NCBI GenBank assembly: GCA_900543345.1
Contig: UQRJ01000140.1
Coordinates: 1 to 7,471, forward strand
Direction of reading: 5' to 3'
DNA from: an uncultured Sporolactobacillus sp.
GTDB lineage: Bacteria; Bacillota; Bacilli; Bacillales; Sporolactobacillaceae
DNA: 7,471 bases
In this document: piece by piece, positions 4,968 through 7,471 of the stretch
How positions within the stretch are numbered: the first letter of the stretch is position 1
Layout of the letters: every line of letters begins with the position of its first letter
Position numbers and translations under genes: made by a program
Notes under the pieces: generated by a model
Told to the model about the DNA's origin: nothing
Seen by the model: the letters and a program-made list of their open reading frames with translations, nothing else
Database searches by the model: none

Positions 4968-5330
4968 ATGATAACGGGAATCGGCATTGACTTGACTGAA
5001 TTGGAACGGATGCGGCCGCATCTTGACGACGTGGCGTTTCTGCGTCGCGTGCTGACGCCGGAAGAGCGGGAATGTTACCAAACGCTCGCCGGCCGGCGCC
5101 GCGCAGAATTTCTCGCCGGCCGCTTCGCTGCTAAGGAAGCTTATGCGAAGGCCAGAGGAACGGGAATCGGCAGGCATGTGTCGCTGCAGGATGTGTCGAT
5201 TCTGAACGATCCGGCCGGCCGGCCATATGTCGATCGTCCGCCGGGCGGTTCTGAACGCGTTCATCTTTCAATTACGCATACGGACGCGGTATGTGCGGCG
5301 TTTTGTGTGATTGAGAGCCCGTCATGCTAG
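4968..5330 (+). CDS. acpS: Holo-[acyl-carrier-protein] synthase (AcpS)
   Basis: The product is 120 residues, the normal size for AcpS. ATG 4968 lies 11 bases after GGGGAGG (4951-4957); upstream in-frame codons add nothing conserved. The enzyme transfers 4'-phosphopantetheine from coenzyme A to a serine of apo-ACP, switching on fatty acid synthesis. It works as a cytoplasmic trimer needing Mg2+. Visible landmarks are GIGIDLTELERM at 4-15 with metal ligand D8, the core FLAGRFAAKEAYAKARGTGI at 48-67 with E57 and K61, and the C-terminal strand HLSITHTDAVCAAF. It heads a plus-strand operon: the nnr start is 55 bases after the stop with no terminator between. An acpS gene ahead of a YdcC-type lipoprotein gene is the B. 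subtilis arrangement. The GC-rich repeat CCGGCCGGCCGGCC inside the gene is unremarkable. Confidence 0.97.
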   Translation: MITGIGIDLTELERMRPHLDDVAFLRRVLTPEERECYQTLAGRRRAEFLAGRFAAKEAYAKARGTGIGRHVSLQDVSILNDPAGRPYVDRPPGGSERVHLSITHTDAVCAAFCVIESPSC

Positions 5331-5385
5331 TCTGCATATTTCGCTGGGTTGTCTCATATAGTTTATTACGCTGGGAGGGACTATT

Positions 5386-6891
5386 GTGCATGTCGTCACT
5401 CGGGAAGAGATGCAGGCCATTGATCGTTACACAATTCGGCAGATCGGCCTGGGAGGTCCGCTGCTGATGGAAAACGCGGGAGAAGCTATGTACCGGGAAC
5501 TTCTCCCGTACCTGAAACAAGAAGAACATGTTGCGGTAGTCATTGGAAAGGGCAATAACGGCGGCGATGGTTTTGTTCTCGCCAGGCGATTGCTTGACGA
5601 TCCGGTTCGAGTCGATGTGTGGCTGCTTCCGGACCCGGAGCAAATCGAGGGAGACGCAGCCTATCATATGCGGGCGTTTCTTGCTTCGGGCGGAAGCGTG
5701 AACGCCATTGGCGGCGATCCCGACGGCTTTGCGGACAACCTGTCAAGTGCCGACTGGATTGTCGACGCGCTGCTTGGTACGGGTTTTCACGGCATTCCCC
5801 GTCCGGATTATGCTCGGGTGATCGATGCCGTCAACCATGCGCCGGCAAAGGTAGTGTCCGTCGATCTGCCGAGCGGCATTCCGGCCGACGGCGGCCCGTT
5901 TGCGCATCAGGCCGTTTCCGCCGATCTGACGCTGACGCTCCACTGTCCGAAACTGGCGCAGTTCGTCCGCCCCGCGGCCCGCTTTTTCGGCGAGGTTCGA
6001 ACGGTGGCTATCGGTATTCCTAACGCGGCCGCCCGCCATGTCGGTGTTTTTCGCAGCCTTCGGACGGAAGCGGACGTCCGGCGCACGCTGCCGCGGCGCG
6101 ATCCGTTTGCGCACAAAGGCGATTTCGGCAAGGGATTGCTGATTGCCGGATCGGCCGGGATGCCCGGAGCCGCTTTTTTTGCCGCCAAAGCGGCGCTGCG
6201 CTCCGGCATCGGACTGCTGCGGCTGAGCATTCCCGATAAAGTGCGGCCGGTATTGGCCGCCGAGCTGCCGGAGACCATGCTGGTCGCACGCGGGGAAACG
6301 GATTTGAATAGTTATGATGGCATCGCCGTCGGTCCGGGGCTTGGCCGGGATCCGCAACGGACTGAATCGGTCCGGGCGGTCGTCCTTGCCGATATACCGT
6401 GCGTGATCGATGCCGATGGGCTCTTTCATCTGAGCCCGATGAAAGATTTATTGAAAAAGCGGAAAAGCCCTACTGTGCTTTCGCCGCATCCCGGCGAAAT
6501 GGCCAGACTGGCCGGGACAACGATCGCGCAGGTCGAAAACGACCGGTTCGGTACGGCTCGTGCATTTGCTGAGGAATACGGTGTCTATTTGGTGCTGAAA
6601 GGAAAATATACGATTATAACGGCCCCGGACGGCCGGCAGGCGGTCAATCCGACGGGGAACGCGGCACTTGCCAAGGGTGGGTCGGGCGATGTGCTGTCCG
6701 GGATACTGCTGGCATTCTTGCTACAGCACCGCGATCCGATGGATGCCGTTTGCAATGCCGTATACCTACACGGTGCCTTGGCGGATACGCTGGTGACGGA
6801 AAATCATTCGATGATGGATGTGCTGGCGACAGATTTGATTGAAGAAATACCTCCCGTACTGCATCGACTCTGCAAACCGGCGACGTGTTAG
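5386..6891 (+). CDS. nnr: Bifunctional NAD(P)H-hydrate epimerase / ADP-dependent NAD(P)H-hydrate dehydratase
   Basis: The product is 501 residues, full length for the fused YjeF/Nnr protein. The start is GTG 5386 with GGGAGGG (5373-5379) 6 bases upstream. It repairs NADH and NADPH that have been hydrated: the N-terminal epimerase interconverts R and S hydrates, and the C-terminal kinase-fold domain dehydrates the S form using ADP. The epimerase half (about 1-215) shows MENAGEAM, GKGNNGGDGF at 54-63, VDALLGTGF at 126-134 and VDLPSGI at 159-165 (D127 and D160 are the likely acidic ligand/catalytic residues). The dehydratase half (about 230-501) shows HKGDFGKG at 243-250, GPGLG at 316-320, SPHPGE at 366-371 and NPTGNAALAKGGSGD at 421-435, ending in the catalytic D435. 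No key motif is missing. It sits between acpS and the lipoprotein gene, so it is probably co-transcribed with both. Confidence 0.96.
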   Translation: MHVVTREEMQAIDRYTIRQIGLGGPLLMENAGEAMYRELLPYLKQEEHVAVVIGKGNNGGDGFVLARRLLDDPVRVDVWLLPDPEQIEGDAAYHMRAFLASGGSVNAIGGDPDGFADNLSSADWIVDALLGTGFHGIPRPDYARVIDAVNHAPAKVVSVDLPSGIPADGGPFAHQAVSADLTLTLHCPKLAQFVRPAARFFGEVRTVAIGIPNAAARHVGVFRSLRTEADVRRTLPRRDPFAHKGDFGKGLLIAGSAGMPGAAFFAAKAALRSGIGLLRLSIPDKVRPVLAAELPETMLVARGETDLNSYDGIAVGPGLGRDPQRTESVRAVVLADIPCVIDADGLFHLSPMKDLLKKRKSPTVLSPHPGEMARLAGTTIAQVENDRFGTARAFAEEYGVYLVLKGKYTIITAPDGRQAVNPTGNAALAKGGSGDVLSGILLAFLLQHRDPMDAVCNAVYLHGALADTLVTENHSMMDVLATDLIEEIPPVLHRLCKPATC

Positions 6892-6901
6892 CATAGAAGC
6901 C

Positions 6902-6931
6902 CTCCTTTGTCACCGAAATGAGGCAAAGGGG
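6902..6931 (+). promoter_or_regulatory. Hairpin able to cover the lipoprotein ribosome-binding site
   Basis: CTCCTTTG (6902-6909) pairs with CAAAGGGG (6924-6931): 8 base pairs including one G-U, with a 14-base loop. The right arm contains AAAGGGG, the best ribosome site for the GTG at 6942. No T tract follows, so it is not a terminator. The left arm starts 11 bases after the nnr stop codon, where a terminating ribosome could disturb it. Confidence 0.45.
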
Positions 6932-6941
6932 TTGGATCGAC

Positions 6942-7424
6942 GTGAAAAGATGGTCGACGATATCACTGACGGTATTAATGATGGTTACCCTGATCCTGAG
7001 CGGATGCGGCAGCAAATCGGAAAAAGAAGTCGTCGAAGATCTTGGGCAAAAAATCGAAAAATTGAACAGTTACCGAACGGATGCCGTCATGATGTTTGAA
7101 CACAGCGGGAAAAAGCAGACTTACCGTGTTAATGTTGTTTTTAAGAAACCATATTATTATCGGGTGTCGCTCACCGACGGTAAAAAAGAGAATAAGCAGA
7201 TGATCCTGCGCAATTCGGGTGGCGTGTTCGTGCTGACACCGGAACTCAACAAGAGCTATCGGTTTGAGAGTACCTGGCCGAATAACCGCAGTCAGGCTTA
7301 CTTGTACCATTCGCTGAATCAGGATATTCAGAACGATCCGAATCCGGGTTTCAAAGCAAAGGACAATCAATATATTTTCGATACAAAAACGAGCTATAAT
7401 ACAACGCAGTTGGCCAATCAAAGC
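6942..7424 (+). CDS. YdcC-like (LolA-fold) lipoprotein, 3'-truncated by the contig end
   Basis: 161 codons are present, roughly half of a YdcC-type protein; the rest lies beyond the contig. The chosen start is GTG 6942 with AAAGGGG (6925-6931) 10 bases upstream. ATG 6918 would add eight residues and lacks a ribosome site. Residues 1-22 are a lipoprotein signal (MKRW, hydrophobic core, L19-S20-G21-C22), so C22 should be lipidated and the protein anchored on the outer face of the membrane. The mature part begins with a charged helix (EKEVVEDLGQKIEKLNSYRT). Beta-rich sequence follows, with the conserved stretch QMILRNSGGVFVLTPELNKS and then YRFESTWPNNRSQAYLYHSL, typical of the YdcC/COG2834 family. 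Role: likely envelope or sporulation related, not well defined. The residues LSLIHISEPTRP that follow in frame are adapter translation and must be removed. Confidence 0.88.
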
Positions 7425-7471
7425 CTGTCTCTTATACACATCTCCGAGCCCACGAGACCCTAAGACATCTC
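7425..7471 (-). other. Illumina Nextera i7 adapter (synthetic, not genomic)
   Basis: This is the reverse complement of the block at 1-48. The mosaic end CTGTCTCTTATACACATCT is at 7425-7443, the transposase tail at 7444-7458, the index complement CCTAAGAC at 7459-7466 and primer ATCTC at 7467-7471. It truncates the lipoprotein gene exactly at a codon boundary and supplies a false TAA stop at 7461-7463. Confidence 0.98.

Noticed and set aside
4683..5264. 194-codon upstream extension of the rhomboid frame
   Set aside because: It is antisense to acpS, has no rhomboid features, and an AGGAGG-preceded GTG at 4682 gives a normal-length protein.
5743..6429. 228-residue minus-strand frame inside nnr
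   Set aside because: It is Arg/Gly/Pro-rich shadow sequence of a GC-rich gene, with no ribosome site or recognisable motif, and every nnr domain motif is on the plus strand.
6975..7439. 154-residue minus-strand frame beginning in the right adapter
   Set aside because: It starts inside the synthetic adapter and runs antisense to the well-supported lipoprotein gene.
1..7471. CRISPR arrays, tRNA or rRNA genes, insertion sequences, defence genes
   Set aside because: No regularly spaced repeats, cloverleaf-type sequence, transposase or defence-type protein was found on either strand.

Overview
The window looks like one assembled contig from a spore-former-like member of the Bacilli (Bacillota) with moderately high GC. 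The evidence is the gene set: a YpuA-type DUF1002 secreted protein, a YocH-like 3D-domain wall protein behind a WalR-type box, ComFB, a Bacillus-type 7Fe ferredoxin, and a rhomboid / acpS / nnr / YdcC-like block resembling the ydcA-acpS-ydcC neighbourhood of Bacillus subtilis. A Sporolactobacillaceae-like relative is possible, but that is a guess. Both ends (1-48 and 7425-7471) are untrimmed Illumina Nextera i7 adapter in opposite orientations, so real sequence is about 49-7424 and the two terminal genes are cut by the contig edge.

Layout, plus strand first: the last 53 codons of a dicarboxylate/amino-acid:cation symporter (50-211); a secreted DUF1002 protein (305-1198) with a clear terminator; a 279-base gap holding promoter-like boxes, a terminator-like hairpin and a long inverted repeat; a membrane-anchored DsbA/BdbD-like thiol oxidoreductase (1478-2224); a WalR-type box (2231-2247) and a two-PG-binding-domain plus 3D-domain cell-wall protein (2311-3267) ending in a T14 tract; and comFB (3388-3672) behind an extended -10 promoter. 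Two minus-strand genes follow: a 7Fe ferredoxin (3734-3973), convergent with comFB and with its own terminator and promoter, and a rhomboid protease (4068-4682). A 285-base divergent intergenic region with several palindromes leads into a plus-strand operon: acpS (4968-5330), a fused NAD(P)H-hydrate epimerase/dehydratase (5386-6891) and a YdcC/LolA-like lipoprotein (6942 to the contig edge).

Functionally there are three themes. The first is the cell envelope: secreted DUF1002 protein, extracytoplasmic disulfide chemistry, wall hydrolase-like protein, rhomboid and lipoprotein. The second is housekeeping cofactor work: acyl-carrier-protein activation, NAD(P)H repair and ferredoxin. The third is a stand-alone comFB. 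Every gene can be assigned to a known family and I see no undescribed multi-gene system. The least explained sequence is non-coding: the leader before the thiol oxidoreductase, a hairpin that can cover the lipoprotein ribosome-binding site, and the palindromes between the rhomboid gene and acpS.
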